Assembly (NCBI GenBank): GCA_015060455.1
Contig: SUYM01000023.1
Location: forward strand, 1 to 46,715
Direction of reading: 5' to 3'
Length of the DNA: 46,715 bases
DNA from: Bacteroidales bacterium
GTDB taxonomy: Bacteria; Bacteroidota; Bacteroidia; Bacteroidales; UBA932
Below are positions 7,064-16,754 of this stretch, piece after piece. A model generated the notes under the pieces. The model had not been told where the DNA came from, did no database searches, and saw only the letters and a list, made by a program, of their open reading frames with translations. The number at the start of each line of letters is the position of its first letter. Positions within the stretch are counted from its first letter, which is position 1. Both the position numbers and the translations under genes were made by a program.

Positions 7064-9994
7064 ATGAGAAAACTCTTATGTTGCCTGATTACAGCATTTG
7101 TAACCTCGGGCATTGTCACGGCTCAGACGGACATGAAGAAGATTACAGGGTCGGTGACTGATTCGCAAGGGCAGCCGATTCCGGGCGCAAGCGTGATTTC
7201 CACAGACGGTTCATACGGCACAATTACAGACACAGACGGAAATTTCAGTCTTGAGGTGCCGGAAAAGACCGTTCTGCTTTTCTCCTGCCTCGGCTATAAT
7301 GACCAGAAGACCAGGGTGAGCAATCTCAGGAATGAGTATCATATCTCATTGAACGAAGACAGCGCCATGCTGCGCGGAGTGGTAGTGGTCGGCTATGGTT
7401 CGGCCAGAAAAAGTGACCTCACCGGCTCGATCACCTCGGTAAACTCCGAGACATTCGCCAACCAGCCCGTGCGCAAGATCTCTGATGTTCTGCAGGGACG
7501 AAGCGCCGGCGTGCAGGTGACAACTACAAGCGGAATGGCAGGAGCAGGCGCCAAGATACGGGTCAGAGGAACAACATCCATAAACAAAAGCAGCGACCCT
7601 CTGTATGTCGTCGATGGTATCATATCCACAAGCGGCCTGGACGGCATCAATCCTCAAGACATAGAGTCCATGCAGGTGCTCAAAGACGCCTCATCCACAG
7701 CCATCTACGGTTCCCGTGGAGCAAACGGCGTCATCCTCGTGACCACACGCAGCGGAAAGGAAGGAAAGGCAAGCATCACCTTCGATGCCAAAGTAGGGCT
7801 TTCCCAGGTAAGGAAGGATTATGACCTTCTAGACCCTTACGAATATGCACTGGCCCTGAACGACATCAGAGGAGCCGGAACGATTTCGGACACCGACCTT
7901 GCCGCATATAAAAACGGCACCAAAGGCATAGACTGGATAGACCTGATGACACGCAATGCCATATCTCAGGATTATAACCTCGGTATTTCCGGGGGCAACA
8001 GCAGCGTGAGATATCTCATATCCGGAAATGCTCTTGACCAGCAGGCCGTGACCATCAATGCAAAATACCAGCGTTTCGGCCTGAGGGCCAACATCGATGC
8101 CGATGTACGCAAATGGCTGGCCATATCAGCAAAGCTCAACGCCTCAATGACCCACAACAAGAACGGAGCACCGAACTGGAGCCACATCCTCAACCTCTCC
8201 CCTACCATGGAGCTGAAGGATCCGGAAACCGGCATCTACAACAACGACCCGTACAACATGGGAGCAGGAGCGAATGTATATGGTGCCATCATGGAGAACA
8301 AAAGCGACTCATATGCCTACAATCTCAACGGTAACCTCAACTTCCTTTTCAAGATAGCAAAGGGACTGACTCTTTCTGTCCAGGGAGGTGTCGATTACGC
8401 GCACACACCGTCATATTCATTCACCTCCTCCAAGGTCGCTCCGGGCAATACCAGCAGCATGAGCAACTCAAGCAATATGCACCGCTACTGGCAGAACACC
8501 AATAACCTTTCGTACAGCGGGACTTTCAACGGCCACACAATTTCTGCAAATGCCGTATGGGAGATGAGCGGGACATACGACACAGCCTTATCCATAAGCG
8601 GAAGAAATCTGAGCAACGAAAGCGTAGGATATTGGAATGTCAACAATGCTGCCACAAGAAGCGAAAGCAACTCATATTCATCTTCCACACTCGCTTCAGG
8701 AATCGCCCGCGTAAGCTATGACTACGGCAAAAGGTATTTCATCACCGCCGCGTTCCGAGCAGACGGGTCGTCCAAATTCCAGGGCCGGAACAAATGGGGA
8801 TTCTTCCCTTCAGCCGCAGTAGCCTGGGATATTGCCGCGGAAGAATTCATGAAGGGACAGAATGTAGTGAGCCAGTTGAAACTGCGCGCAAGTTACGGTG
8901 TGAGCGGAAACGAGGCCATATCTGCCTACAGCACCATGGGAATGCTTTCAGAGACCATCTATGGCTGGGGAAGCACCGCGGGCTACACCGGATATTGGGG
9001 CAACACATTCGCCACTCCGGGGCTGACATGGGAAAAGACCACGCAGTATGATGTGGGAATGGATATGAATATAGGCGGAGTGGAGATTTCCGTGGACTGG
9101 TTCAGGAAAGATACAGAAGATCTTCTGTTCCAGAAACAGGTGCCGGGCTATAACGGAGGTGGAACATATTGGGTGAATCAGGGTGAACTCCTGAACACCG
9201 GAGTCGAACTGTCAGTAAATGCTTTTCCTGTCAAGAGTTCTATCGTATGGGAAATGGGATTCAACGCCGCATATATACATAACGAAGTGGTTGACCTGGC
9301 AGGCAACGAGTTCATCCTGCAGGCCAATTACAGCGATCTGGGAGGAGCCATGCAGATTATGAAGCCAGGATATCCGCTCGGTTCATTCAATGTATATAGA
9401 TGGAAGGGATTCGATGAGAACGGAGCCAATCTCTACCTTAAGAAGGACGGGACGCTGACCACCTCGCCGACATCTGACGATCTGGTGATAAAGGGAAATG
9501 CAAGCCCGAAATGGACTCTTGGATGGAACAACACCCTCACATGGAGGAACTGGACGCTGAATGTCTTCTTCAATGCCGCCCTGGATTTCGACAGGCTGAA
9601 CATAAGCCGATACACAACCGCATCCATGAGCGGCGGTTCAAGGTTCATAACCTTGCGTGATGCCTATTTCAAGGGCTGGGACTATGTTCAGGACAAGTCA
9701 AAGGCAGAATATCCGAATGTAAAGAACTCTGAAAACAAGGTACTCACCAACTCGGATTTCTGGCTGGAAGACGCTTCATTCCTCAAACTCAAGAACATAA
9801 GCCTGTCATATTACATCCCTCGAAGGGTGACGAAATTTGCAGGTATCAGACTGACCCTCAGCGCACAGGACCTGTTCACATTCACGGGATATTCCGGTAT
9901 GGACCCGGAGGTATACAGCAGTTACGACGGCCTCGACTACGGTGCATACCCTGTGCCGCGCACCTACACTTTTTCAGTTCAATTCAGATTTTAG
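7064..9994 (+). CDS. SusC/RagA-family TonB-dependent outer membrane transporter
   Basis: 976 residues with a signal peptide (cleavage near VTAQ, residue about 21). Next is a carboxypeptidase-D-like domain (about 27-105: KKITGSVTDSQGQPIPGASV), then the junction VVVVGYGSARKSDLTGS typical of SusC, the plug domain (about 115-230, with PLYVVDGI and IYGSRGANGVILVTT) and a 22-strand barrel to a terminal aromatic residue (FSVQFRF). There is no N-terminal STN signalling domain, so it is not an anti-sigma-coupled transporter. It imports oligosaccharides or peptides together with the SusD partner encoded 3 bases downstream. No enzyme gene is attached, so the substrate cannot be named. Regulation by the divergent LytTR system is inferred from position. 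Confidence 0.97.
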   Translation: MRKLLCCLITAFVTSGIVTAQTDMKKITGSVTDSQGQPIPGASVISTDGSYGTITDTDGNFSLEVPEKTVLLFSCLGYNDQKTRVSNLRNEYHISLNEDSAMLRGVVVVGYGSARKSDLTGSITSVNSETFANQPVRKISDVLQGRSAGVQVTTTSGMAGAGAKIRVRGTTSINKSSDPLYVVDGIISTSGLDGINPQDIESMQVLKDASSTAIYGSRGANGVILVTTRSGKEGKASITFDAKVGLSQVRKDYDLLDPYEYALALNDIRGAGTISDTDLAAYKNGTKGIDWIDLMTRNAISQDYNLGISGGNSSVRYLISGNALDQQAVTINAKYQRFGLRANIDADVRKWLAISAKLNASMTHNKNGAPNWSHILNLSPTMELKDPETGIYNNDPYNMGAGANVYGAIMENKSDSYAYNLNGNLNFLFKIAKGLTLSVQGGVDYAHTPSYSFTSSKVAPGNTSSMSNSSNMHRYWQNTNNLSYSGTFNGHTISANAVWEMSGTYDTALSISGRNLSNESVGYWNVNNAATRSESNSYSSSTLASGIARVSYDYGKRYFITAAFRADGSSKFQGRNKWGFFPSAAVAWDIAAEEFMKGQNVVSQLKLRASYGVSGNEAISAYSTMGMLSETIYGWGSTAGYTGYWGNTFATPGLTWEKTTQYDVGMDMNIGGVEISVDWFRKDTEDLLFQKQVPGYNGGGTYWVNQGELLNTGVELSVNAFPVKSSIVWEMGFNAAYIHNEVVDLAGNEFILQANYSDLGGAMQIMKPGYPLGSFNVYRWKGFDENGANLYLKKDGTLTTSPTSDDLVIKGNASPKWTLGWNNTLTWRNWTLNVFFNAALDFDRLNISRYTTASMSGGSRFITLRDAYFKGWDYVQDKSKAEYPNVKNSENKVLTNSDFWLEDASFLKLKNISLSYYIPRRVTKFAGIRLTLSAQDLFTFTGYSGMDPEVYSSYDGLDYGAYPVPRTYTFSVQFRF

Positions 9995-9997
9995 ACC

Positions 9998-11656
9998 ATG
10001 AAGAGATTTATATATATCATCGCCATATTCAGTCTGGCATCATGCAGTTTCCTGGATGAAAATCCCCAAGGAAAACTGACGACAGAAGGATTCTTCACAA
10101 ATGCCTCTGACCTCGATGCGTCCTTGAACTCGCTGTATTCAGTCGTGGCGACATCACAGCAGCAGAACAATCATGTAGGGACCAATTTCCTTCATGGGGA
10201 CGATATATCCACCCATCCGGCAAGCAACAAGCAGTCCCTGCGCGAGTTCGACCAATACGACGTGGCCGACAACAATGCATGGATGCAGACTCTCTGGGAG
10301 CAGAGGTTCAAGGTCATCAAGGCCGCCAATTTCATAATCAACAATGCCTCACGCACGCCTGACGTGGCGCAGGAAGACATAGATGCTGCAATAGCACAGG
10401 CCCATTACTGGAGAGCGTTCGAGTATTTCTATCTTGTTACCACATGGGGTCCGGTGCCTGTGATGCTTTCGGAGATGATAGACTATAATGCACCTCTTGT
10501 CTCCGAGGAAAAGATCTATGAACTCATCATTTCAGATCTTAAGACGGCTGAGGCCGGGTGCCCTGTAACCTATTCCAAGGCTCCGTATTTCCAGAACGGA
10601 GTAAATATAGCCGTCAGCCAGGCAGCAGTGAAGGCAACGATGGCCTATGTGTATATGTGCATGGCCGGATGGCCGCTGAACAAGACGGAATATTATGAAA
10701 AGGCCGCCGACAAGGCACTGGAGGTAATTGAGGGGGTTGAAAATGGGACATATTACTATCAGCTTCTGCCGTCATTCAGCGACATACATTCCATCAGGCA
10801 CAACAAAAACAACAAAGAACTTCTTCTTGGGATATATTACAACCGCGACAGACATTCCAACGCATCGGCCGCTACAGATATTCTTCTTGAAATGGGAGGA
10901 TGGGGAGACACCCAGGGAGAGATAAAATTCTGGTACGACTTCCCTCCCGGTCCAAGAAAAGATGCCACATATTTCCCTAAACTCATGCTGAAGAACTCAA
11001 TCTCCGAGAAAGACAGCAACGAAAACGACGAACAGGAAGGAGACGACAAAGAAGAACAGCAAGAGCCTGAATGGGTGGAAAGAGACTGGTGGTACTCACC
11101 AAAGGATGATAAGGGTGATGACAAAAGAGAAGTAGTCGCGCCCATATTCATGAAAAGTGCTGAAGGACTCAAACAAGGAGAGGAATTCGACTATAAGATT
11201 CCGGCCGGATGTATTGCATACGGAGAAAAGACAATCCAGATTATCAGGCTGTCGCAGGTATACTGCTGGTATGCCGAAGCTGTAGGACGTGCCGGAACCG
11301 GCGACAAGGCAAGGGCCGCTGAATTGCTTGGTAAAGTTGCAGCTCGGGCATATAACGCCGACAACATGCCGGATTTCTCAGCGCTGTCATACGAAGATCT
11401 GGCAGAGGCGGCGTATAACGAACATGGCTGGGAGGTGGCCGGATACTACTGGAGCGGATTTGCCACACGGGCGCGCGACATGTTCAGAATGTACAGGTAT
11501 AAGGATCACTTTGAATATAGGGTGGAGAACCCACTGATAGAAGTAGCCGACGGGGTGTTCAGAAAAGAAGTTGTTCCTGTCACAGGAGTCTGGGACGACT
11601 CGAAGATGTATGCCCCATACCCTTACACAGATTCGGCAGTAAATCCTTCAATGTAA
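9998..11656 (+). CDS. SusD/RagB-family surface nutrient-binding lipoprotein
   Basis: 552 residues; lipobox LASC (Cys16), then the SusD opening FLDENPQGKLTTEGFFTN. The SusD fold is supported by RFKVIKAANFIINN, AQAHYWRAFEYFYLVTTWG and AAVKATMAYVYMCMAGWPLN. Near residues 340-365 there is a strongly acidic, low-complexity insertion (NENDEQEGDDKEEQQEPEW) not typical of the family; it may be a surface loop. The C-terminal region has the usual YCWYAEAVGRAG helix. It forms the lid on the SusC barrel and captures ligand. It is the last gene of the susCD unit; beyond it lies only a gene fragment. Confidence 0.96.
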   Translation: MKRFIYIIAIFSLASCSFLDENPQGKLTTEGFFTNASDLDASLNSLYSVVATSQQQNNHVGTNFLHGDDISTHPASNKQSLREFDQYDVADNNAWMQTLWEQRFKVIKAANFIINNASRTPDVAQEDIDAAIAQAHYWRAFEYFYLVTTWGPVPVMLSEMIDYNAPLVSEEKIYELIISDLKTAEAGCPVTYSKAPYFQNGVNIAVSQAAVKATMAYVYMCMAGWPLNKTEYYEKAADKALEVIEGVENGTYYYQLLPSFSDIHSIRHNKNNKELLLGIYYNRDRHSNASAATDILLEMGGWGDTQGEIKFWYDFPPGPRKDATYFPKLMLKNSISEKDSNENDEQEGDDKEEQQEPEWVERDWWYSPKDDKGDDKREVVAPIFMKSAEGLKQGEEFDYKIPAGCIAYGEKTIQIIRLSQVYCWYAEAVGRAGTGDKARAAELLGKVAARAYNADNMPDFSALSYEDLAEAAYNEHGWEVAGYYWSGFATRARDMFRMYRYKDHFEYRVENPLIEVADGVFRKEVVPVTGVWDDSKMYAPYPYTDSAVNPSM

Positions 11657-11730
11657 TGGCTCTGCCGGCTTGAGTGGCCGCAGGAATCTGGAAGAGAGGT
11701 TTGAAGTCTGATCGAATTGATAGTAATACG

Positions 11731-11804
11731 GAAATGGTTGAGATCATCAACGCCATGAGATCAACCGAGGGCAAATTTTTGAATGAACCGCAGGCTGGAT
11801 ATAG
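11731..11804 (+). pseudogene. Remnant resembling the C-terminal tail of the PIN protein
   Basis: Read in the frame opening at the GTG at 11674, this stretch gives EMVEIINAMRSTEGKFLNEP followed by QAGYS. It matches the end of the PIN protein at the left edge (EMMEIIHAAMFGGGKILNEP followed by GAMYG) in order and spacing. Nothing upstream in this frame resembles a PIN domain, and downstream the frame runs into the end of lptB on the other strand. It could be a deletion remnant of a second toxin gene or a very short gene carrying only this tail. A remnant is more likely. Confidence 0.45.
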
Positions 11805-11857
11805 CGGTCACTGTCACAAAGTCTGTCTGAAATCTCAGCAGACCGGTCCTCGTAAAA

Positions 11858-12679
11858 TCAGTCCAGATGTCCCTTGGCAACTGCCTCTGCGTGTTCTTCG
11901 GCGTTGTTGATTCGCTGCGGGCCGCCGGCCTCTGCGCGGAGGAAGGCTGCGGAACGCTTCAGGGTGAAGTTTGAGCCGAGGTACTTTGTACGGACCTCGT
12001 CGTCCTCTGCAAGTGCCTCAGGGGTGCCGCTCTGGAGGATGGAGCCTTCGTAGAGGAGGTATGCGCGGTCTATGATGGCAAGGGTCTCGCCCACGTTGTG
12101 GTCGGTGATGATGACACCGATGTTCTTGTATTTGAGTTTCGCGATGATGTACTGGATATCCTCGACGGCGATAGGATCGACTCCTGCAAACGGCTCGTCA
12201 AGGAGTATGAACTTAGGGTCTATGGCAAGCGCACGGGCAATCTCGCAGCGGCGGCGCTCTCCTCCGGAAAGTTGGATACCCTTGCTCTTGCGCACCTTAT
12301 GGAGGTTGAACTCGTCGAGCAGGTCTTCAAGGCGCTGCTTGCGCTCCTCCTTGGTGAACTGCTTTGACATCTCCATCACGGACATGATGTTGTCCTCCAC
12401 GCTCATGTGGCGGAATACGGACGCCTCCTGGGCCAGATAGCCCACTCCTTTCTGGGCGCGCTTGAACATAGGAAGTTTGGTAATTTCCTCGTCATCAAGG
12501 AATATCCTGCCTTCATTCGGCACTATAAGTCCTGTGATCATATAGAAACTCGTAGTCTTTCCTGCTCCGTTCGGACCGAGAAATCCTACAATTTCACCCT
12601 GGTTCACTTCCATTGAAACGCCCTTCACAACTGTCCGGGGTCCATATTTCTTAACAAGGTTTTCGCAACGTAATTTCAT
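11858..12679 (-). CDS. lptB: LPS export ABC transporter ATPase LptB
   Basis: 273 residues. Walker A GPNGAGKTT (35-43), ABC signature LSGGERRR (137-144), Walker B FILLDEPFAGVDP (158-168) and switch His194 in ITDHN; the YLAQEASVFRHMSVEDNI segment is characteristic of LptB. It powers LPS extraction from the inner membrane with LptF/LptG. Family members are usually about 240 residues; here a tail of about 30 residues (242-273, rich in Ala/Glu) follows the normal end GSNFTL. It lies 15 bases after dnaX on the same strand and is probably cotranscribed with it. The 3' end converges with the susCD unit. Confidence 0.96.
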   Translation of the reverse strand: MKLRCENLVKKYGPRTVVKGVSMEVNQGEIVGFLGPNGAGKTTSFYMITGLIVPNEGRIFLDDEEITKLPMFKRAQKGVGYLAQEASVFRHMSVEDNIMSVMEMSKQFTKEERKQRLEDLLDEFNLHKVRKSKGIQLSGGERRRCEIARALAIDPKFILLDEPFAGVDPIAVEDIQYIIAKLKYKNIGVIITDHNVGETLAIIDRAYLLYEGSILQSGTPEALAEDDEVRTKYLGSNFTLKRSAAFLRAEAGGPQRINNAEEHAEAVAKGHLD

Positions 12680-12694
12680 GAGTCTGCTGAATTA

Positions 12695-14476
12695 TTAAAT
12701 TTCAAGGCCTAAGTCCTTGACCAAACTGTTGACCTCTGTATTTTCCTTCATAAGCACCTCTGCGCGTTCGCTCGGCATATATATCACCTTTTCCTTCGGT
12801 GCATCATCCGGCTTTATTGAAGTCCTGAGGTACAACTTGACTGTCTTCAACATCGCACGCAGGTTACCTTCAAGGCTGTAAAGCATCTTTGAATCTATCC
12901 AATCCTTCTGAGCCTGGTTGAGCACCTCGAAGACGACTGTCCTGCATGTATCATCACCTGAAACTGTGAGTGTTGTGGATTTGAGCATGGCCACGAGGCG
13001 CGGCATGTCGGCATATTTCTCGGAAAGTTTAGGCCACGCGGCGCGGATGGCTTCTTCACTTGGTGCAGGATCGTCGGATGGACCGACAGGGGCCTGAGCC
13101 GCTTCCTCAGAAAGGATGGCCTTCATGGATATGCCGGCCTGGCGCGATGCCCTTGTCTTGCGTTCACGAGGTGCAGCGGGTTCCGCAGCGGGAGCCTCAA
13201 CCTCTGGTGCCGGAGCAGCAGGTGCCGAAGCGGCAGGTGCTGCCTGGATGGCTGGTGCAACGGGAGCAACAGGCTCAGACGCAACGGGCGCTGGTGCAAC
13301 GACGGGAGCGGGTGCCGGAGCAGGAGCCGGAGCGGCAGGTGCCGGGGCAGGAGCGGCAGGTGCAGACACGACCGGAGCAGCCGTCCTGCACAGGAACGCA
13401 AGCCTCATGAGCGTAAACTCGATATGCAGCCTCTGATTGACACTGGCCCTGTAACCGGACTCGCACTGGGTTGTAAGCCCGAGGGCATCGTAGAGGAACT
13501 GCAACGGACATCTTCCTGCCTGTTCCTTATATCTGACCTTCAGCGACTGAGGAAGTTCAAGCAGAGCCTCCAGACCGCCACTCTTGCTGACAATCAGATC
13601 TCGAAGATGCGAGGACAGGGCCGCCACAAAATGCAGGGCATTGAATCCTCTTGTCAGCACCTGGTCAAAAATCGTCAGCGCAGTCGGATAATCCCCTTTC
13701 AGGAAGGCATCCACAAGAGAGAAACTATATTCATAATCCAGCACATTCAGGTTTCTGAGCACATCCTGATACTTTATGTCAGTGCCGCAGAAGGCGATTG
13801 TCTGGTCGAATATGGTCAGAGCGTCACGCATGGCACCGTCCGCCTTATGCGCGATCACATGCAGAGATTCATCATCCACAGTGACACCCTCGCTCGAAGC
13901 CACCATACGGAGGTTCTTCACTATGTTGTCCACCGTGATACGGTTGAAGTCATAGGTCTGACAACGTGAAAGAATCGTCGGGAGGATCTTATGCTTTTCT
14001 GTGGTCGCGAGTATGAATATCGCATGTGCAGGCGGTTCCTCCAACGTCTTCAAAAACGCATTGAATGCAGACTGTGAAAGCATATGCACCTCATCGATGA
14101 TATATACGCTGTATCTTCCCACCTGAGGCGGCACCCTCACCTTGTCCATAAGCAGTTTTATATCCTCGACTCCATTATTGGAAGCCGCATCGAGTTCATG
14201 GATACAGTAGGACCTGCCTTCCGCAAATGACAGACAGGACTCACATGCTCCGCAGGGCTCCATTTCCCCGGAAGGGTTGGAACAGTTTATCATCTTTGCA
14301 AAGATACGTGCAGTGGTGGTCTTGCCCACGCCGCGAGGTCCGCAGAAGAGATAGGCATGCGCCAGTTGTCCTCTCAAAATAGAGTTTTTGAGTGTCTGGG
14401 CTATATTATCCTGACCGATGAGCGTCCCGAAGGAATCCGGCCTGTATTTTCTTGCTGAAACTATATACTCACTCAT
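12695..14476 (-). CDS. dnaX: DNA polymerase III subunit gamma/tau
   Basis: 593 residues. The AAA+ clamp-loader domain has Walker A GPRGVGKTT (46-54), a zinc-binding Cys set (Cys65, 75, 78, 81), Walker B VYIIDEVHML (124-133), sensor 1 around FILATTEKHKILPTILSRC and the arginine finger in SRC. Domain III follows to about residue 370. A Pro/Ala-rich linker (about 370-430) is encoded by low-complexity DNA that produces spurious antisense frames, and a C-terminal tau-like domain ends near 593. It loads the sliding clamp and tethers polymerase in the replisome. Its promoter lies back to back with that of the secreted-protein gene at 14555. Confidence 0.97.
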   Translation of the reverse strand: MSEYIVSARKYRPDSFGTLIGQDNIAQTLKNSILRGQLAHAYLFCGPRGVGKTTTARIFAKMINCSNPSGEMEPCGACESCLSFAEGRSYCIHELDAASNNGVEDIKLLMDKVRVPPQVGRYSVYIIDEVHMLSQSAFNAFLKTLEEPPAHAIFILATTEKHKILPTILSRCQTYDFNRITVDNIVKNLRMVASSEGVTVDDESLHVIAHKADGAMRDALTIFDQTIAFCGTDIKYQDVLRNLNVLDYEYSFSLVDAFLKGDYPTALTIFDQVLTRGFNALHFVAALSSHLRDLIVSKSGGLEALLELPQSLKVRYKEQAGRCPLQFLYDALGLTTQCESGYRASVNQRLHIEFTLMRLAFLCRTAAPVVSAPAAPAPAPAAPAPAPAPAPVVAPAPVASEPVAPVAPAIQAAPAASAPAAPAPEVEAPAAEPAAPRERKTRASRQAGISMKAILSEEAAQAPVGPSDDPAPSEEAIRAAWPKLSEKYADMPRLVAMLKSTTLTVSGDDTCRTVVFEVLNQAQKDWIDSKMLYSLEGNLRAMLKTVKLYLRTSIKPDDAPKEKVIYMPSERAEVLMKENTEVNSLVKDLGLEI

Positions 14477-14497
14477 AAATCTTCAACCGTTAACTCA

Positions 14498-14505
14498 CAA
14501 AGATA
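14498..14505 (-). promoter_or_regulatory. -7 box for dnaX-lptB
   Basis: Minus-strand TATCTTTG is a perfect TAnnTTTG box ending 21 bases upstream of the dnaX ATG (14476). It lies 13 bp from an oppositely directed box, so the two promoters share their upstream DNA. Confidence 0.5.
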
Positions 14506-14518
14506 GGTATTTATTTTG

Positions 14519-14526
14519 TAACTTTG
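14519..14526 (+). promoter_or_regulatory. -7 box for the secreted protein-M16 peptidase unit
   Basis: Plus-strand TAACTTTG is a perfect TAnnTTTG box, 28 bases before the ATG at 14555. No clear -33 TTTG is present at the expected distance. Confidence 0.5.
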
Positions 14527-14554
14527 CCACGAATTGAGATACACATAATCATAT

Positions 14555-15397
14555 ATGAAGAAATTTATAATTTTTGTCCTGTCGCTGATTGTTCCTGCCG
14601 CAGCGTATTCACAGGCACAGATTGACACGAAGAAGGTAAAGATTGCAGATTTCACCCAGAAGACCACAAAGGTTGTCCTGACCGGCAATATGCTCCACGA
14701 CGCCTCGCTGAAGAATCAGATTTCCGCAAGATGGAACATATCCCCGTTTGAGTTCTGCACATTGAGTGAGTATGAGACAATCAAGACCGACAGCAATTAT
14801 TATTTCCTTGTAACGACAGACGGTCAGTTCAAGAAGGAGACCGAAGCCAACCTCAAGTTCATCACATTGGTCAAAGGTGGTCAGGAAAGCCTGAACGAGA
14901 TGATCGAGGTGATTTCGTTCCCGTTCGCGTGTGCAAATGAACCGTCAGGACGTGAATATATATTCCTGCCGACCATCCTCGATATGATCCAGATCCATGC
15001 GACAAAGTCTATGGAAAACGACATACTCGGTTACACCGGGCTGCCTAACTATTCTATGAATATCGCAAAATCCGGAGATATGACCATAGTGTTTTCATCA
15101 TCAGACCTCAGTTCCGAGATCACTCCGGAAGTCATGGACGCATGCTTCGATGAGAATATTCTTGTTCTTGACGAGGACGATGCAGATGAGTATCTGTCTC
15201 CTGACAAGTCCAACACCCTTGTCAGTTATGTAGTTGCTCCGACAGATGCAAAACCGGGCTCCTACTGCTACAAGATGCTGTTTGAGACCGGCAGCGGCAC
15301 CCTGTATTATTTCCGCAAGCACAAGATCTCCAAGAAGGCAGGCGTCGGATTTCTTGCTGAAGACATAAAGAGGATATGCACGCCAAGACGCAAATGA
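14555..15397 (+). CDS. Secreted protein of unknown function
   Basis: 280 residues with a signal peptide (MKKFIIFVLSLIVPAAAYSQ; cleavage near residue 20) and no lipobox, so a periplasmic or secreted protein. I recognise it only as a conserved Bacteroidales type. The middle carries blocks of alternating hydrophobic residues (FSSSDLSSEI, YVVAPTDAKPGSYCYKMLF) suggesting a beta-rich fold. The stop codon overlaps the start of the M16 peptidase gene (ATGA), so the two are translationally coupled and may be functionally linked at the envelope. No enzyme motif is visible. Confidence 0.75.
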   Translation: MKKFIIFVLSLIVPAAAYSQAQIDTKKVKIADFTQKTTKVVLTGNMLHDASLKNQISARWNISPFEFCTLSEYETIKTDSNYYFLVTTDGQFKKETEANLKFITLVKGGQESLNEMIEVISFPFACANEPSGREYIFLPTILDMIQIHATKSMENDILGYTGLPNYSMNIAKSGDMTIVFSSSDLSSEITPEVMDACFDENILVLDEDDADEYLSPDKSNTLVSYVVAPTDAKPGSYCYKMLFETGSGTLYYFRKHKISKKAGVGFLAEDIKRICTPRRK

Positions 15398-16695
15398 TGC
15401 TGACGGGAAAGACCGCACACGGACTGCAATATGCCGTAAGGAAAAGTTCCTCAGCTGTGGCATACCTCGCGCTCAGCATAAGATGCGGCACACGCGATGA
15501 AGAGGGGTTCCACGGCGGCATAGCACATTTCGTGGAGCACACCATATTCAAGGGAACCACCCGCAGGAAGGCCTCATCCATAAACGGATACCTCGACCGA
15601 TTGGGCGGAGAACTGAACGCCTTCACCACCAAGGAGGAAATCGTATTTCATGCCACCGTACTGAAAGAGGATATCGGCAAGGCGGCTTCATTGCTGTTTG
15701 AACTTGCCACCTGCCCCACCTTTCCGCAGCACGAGATCGAGGTGGAGAAAGGTGTGGTAATAGATGAGATCCATTCATATAAGGACACGCCAAGCGAAGA
15801 CATATTCGACAAGTTTGAGGAAATGCTCTTTGCTGGACACCCCCTGAGCGGGAACATCCTCGGCAGTCCGGCATCCGTCAGAAAAATCACAAGAGAAGAA
15901 CTGCTCAGATTTGTCAAGGACAAGTTCAGACCATGCAGAATGGCATTTACCATCGTGGCGGACATTGACCGGAAGAGGATGGAAAAGAGTATCATCAGAC
16001 TTGCCGACGAATTTTTCGCAGACCATGTAAATGACTGTGGTGTCGTTTCGGAATGCACGCCGGTTCATTACGCGCAGGCTGCATCTGTTCGCCCCGACAC
16101 CGGCAATGTCCCATGCGGACAGCACCAGCCCCCGCAGGCCATTGCATTCGACAAGACCCTCAACAAGCGCAACCACCAGGCCAACTGCATCATCGGCGGC
16201 CTCGCCCCATCGCTTTACCAGGAACGCGAGCGACTTGCCACAGTACTTTTATGTAATATCCTGGGAGGTCCGGCGAACAACTCCATTCTCAACTCGGTTC
16301 TAAGGGAAAAGAACGGCTGGGTGTATAGCGTGGAGTGCGGATACAACCAGTTTTCCGACACCGGCATGGTCACAATCAGCCTTGGATGCGACAAGGGAAA
16401 TGTTGACAGATGCGTGGAGGCCATATACCGTGAGATCGCGAAGTTGCAGGACAAGCCACTCTCAGACAGAAGGCTCAAGGCTGCCAAGAAGCAACTCTTG
16501 GGTCAGTTGGCAGTCAGCGGTGACAATGGAGAGACGCAGTGCCTGTCCATGGGAAAGTCATTGCTCGCTTACGGCAGGATCAATTCGAGTGCGGAGAACC
16601 GGGCGCTGGTGGAGGCTGTGACGGCAGAGGATATCCGCCGGGCAGCACAGGAGATATTTGACCGAAGCAGATTGTCAAAATTGTTGTATATTTGA
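15394..16695 (+). CDS. M16-family (pitrilysin-like) zinc peptidase
   Basis: The ATG at 15394 makes a 4-base ATGA overlap with the preceding stop and is preferred over the ATG at 15376. The protein has 433 residues with the inverted zinc motif HFVEH (45-49) and the third ligand Glu in VVIDE (about 125), the M16B signature. The second half is the non-catalytic M16 domain, with the conserved EKNGWVYSV segment typical of processing-peptidase-like proteins. Between the halves (about residues 218-250) a Pro/Gln-rich linker contains VPCGQHQPPQAI, longer than I would expect. No signal peptide is seen, so a cytoplasmic site is likely. It probably degrades peptides; its specific substrate is unknown. 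Confidence 0.93.
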   Translation: MMLTGKTAHGLQYAVRKSSSAVAYLALSIRCGTRDEEGFHGGIAHFVEHTIFKGTTRRKASSINGYLDRLGGELNAFTTKEEIVFHATVLKEDIGKAASLLFELATCPTFPQHEIEVEKGVVIDEIHSYKDTPSEDIFDKFEEMLFAGHPLSGNILGSPASVRKITREELLRFVKDKFRPCRMAFTIVADIDRKRMEKSIIRLADEFFADHVNDCGVVSECTPVHYAQAASVRPDTGNVPCGQHQPPQAIAFDKTLNKRNHQANCIIGGLAPSLYQERERLATVLLCNILGGPANNSILNSVLREKNGWVYSVECGYNQFSDTGMVTISLGCDKGNVDRCVEAIYREIAKLQDKPLSDRRLKAAKKQLLGQLAVSGDNGETQCLSMGKSLLAYGRINSSAENRALVEAVTAEDIRRAAQEIFDRSRLSKLLYI

Positions 16696-16754
16696 AAAAA
16701 TGGAGTTATTATCCGCAAACGGTACAGTAAAACAGGTAAATGGAAACCATTTCA

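Noticed and set aside
13116..13436. Gly/Ala-rich frame antisense to dnaX
   Set aside because: Product of the low-complexity Pro/Ala linker in dnaX.
14473..14688. Small frame upstream of dnaX on the minus strand
   Set aside because: It is antisense to the signal-peptide region of the secreted protein and spans both promoters.
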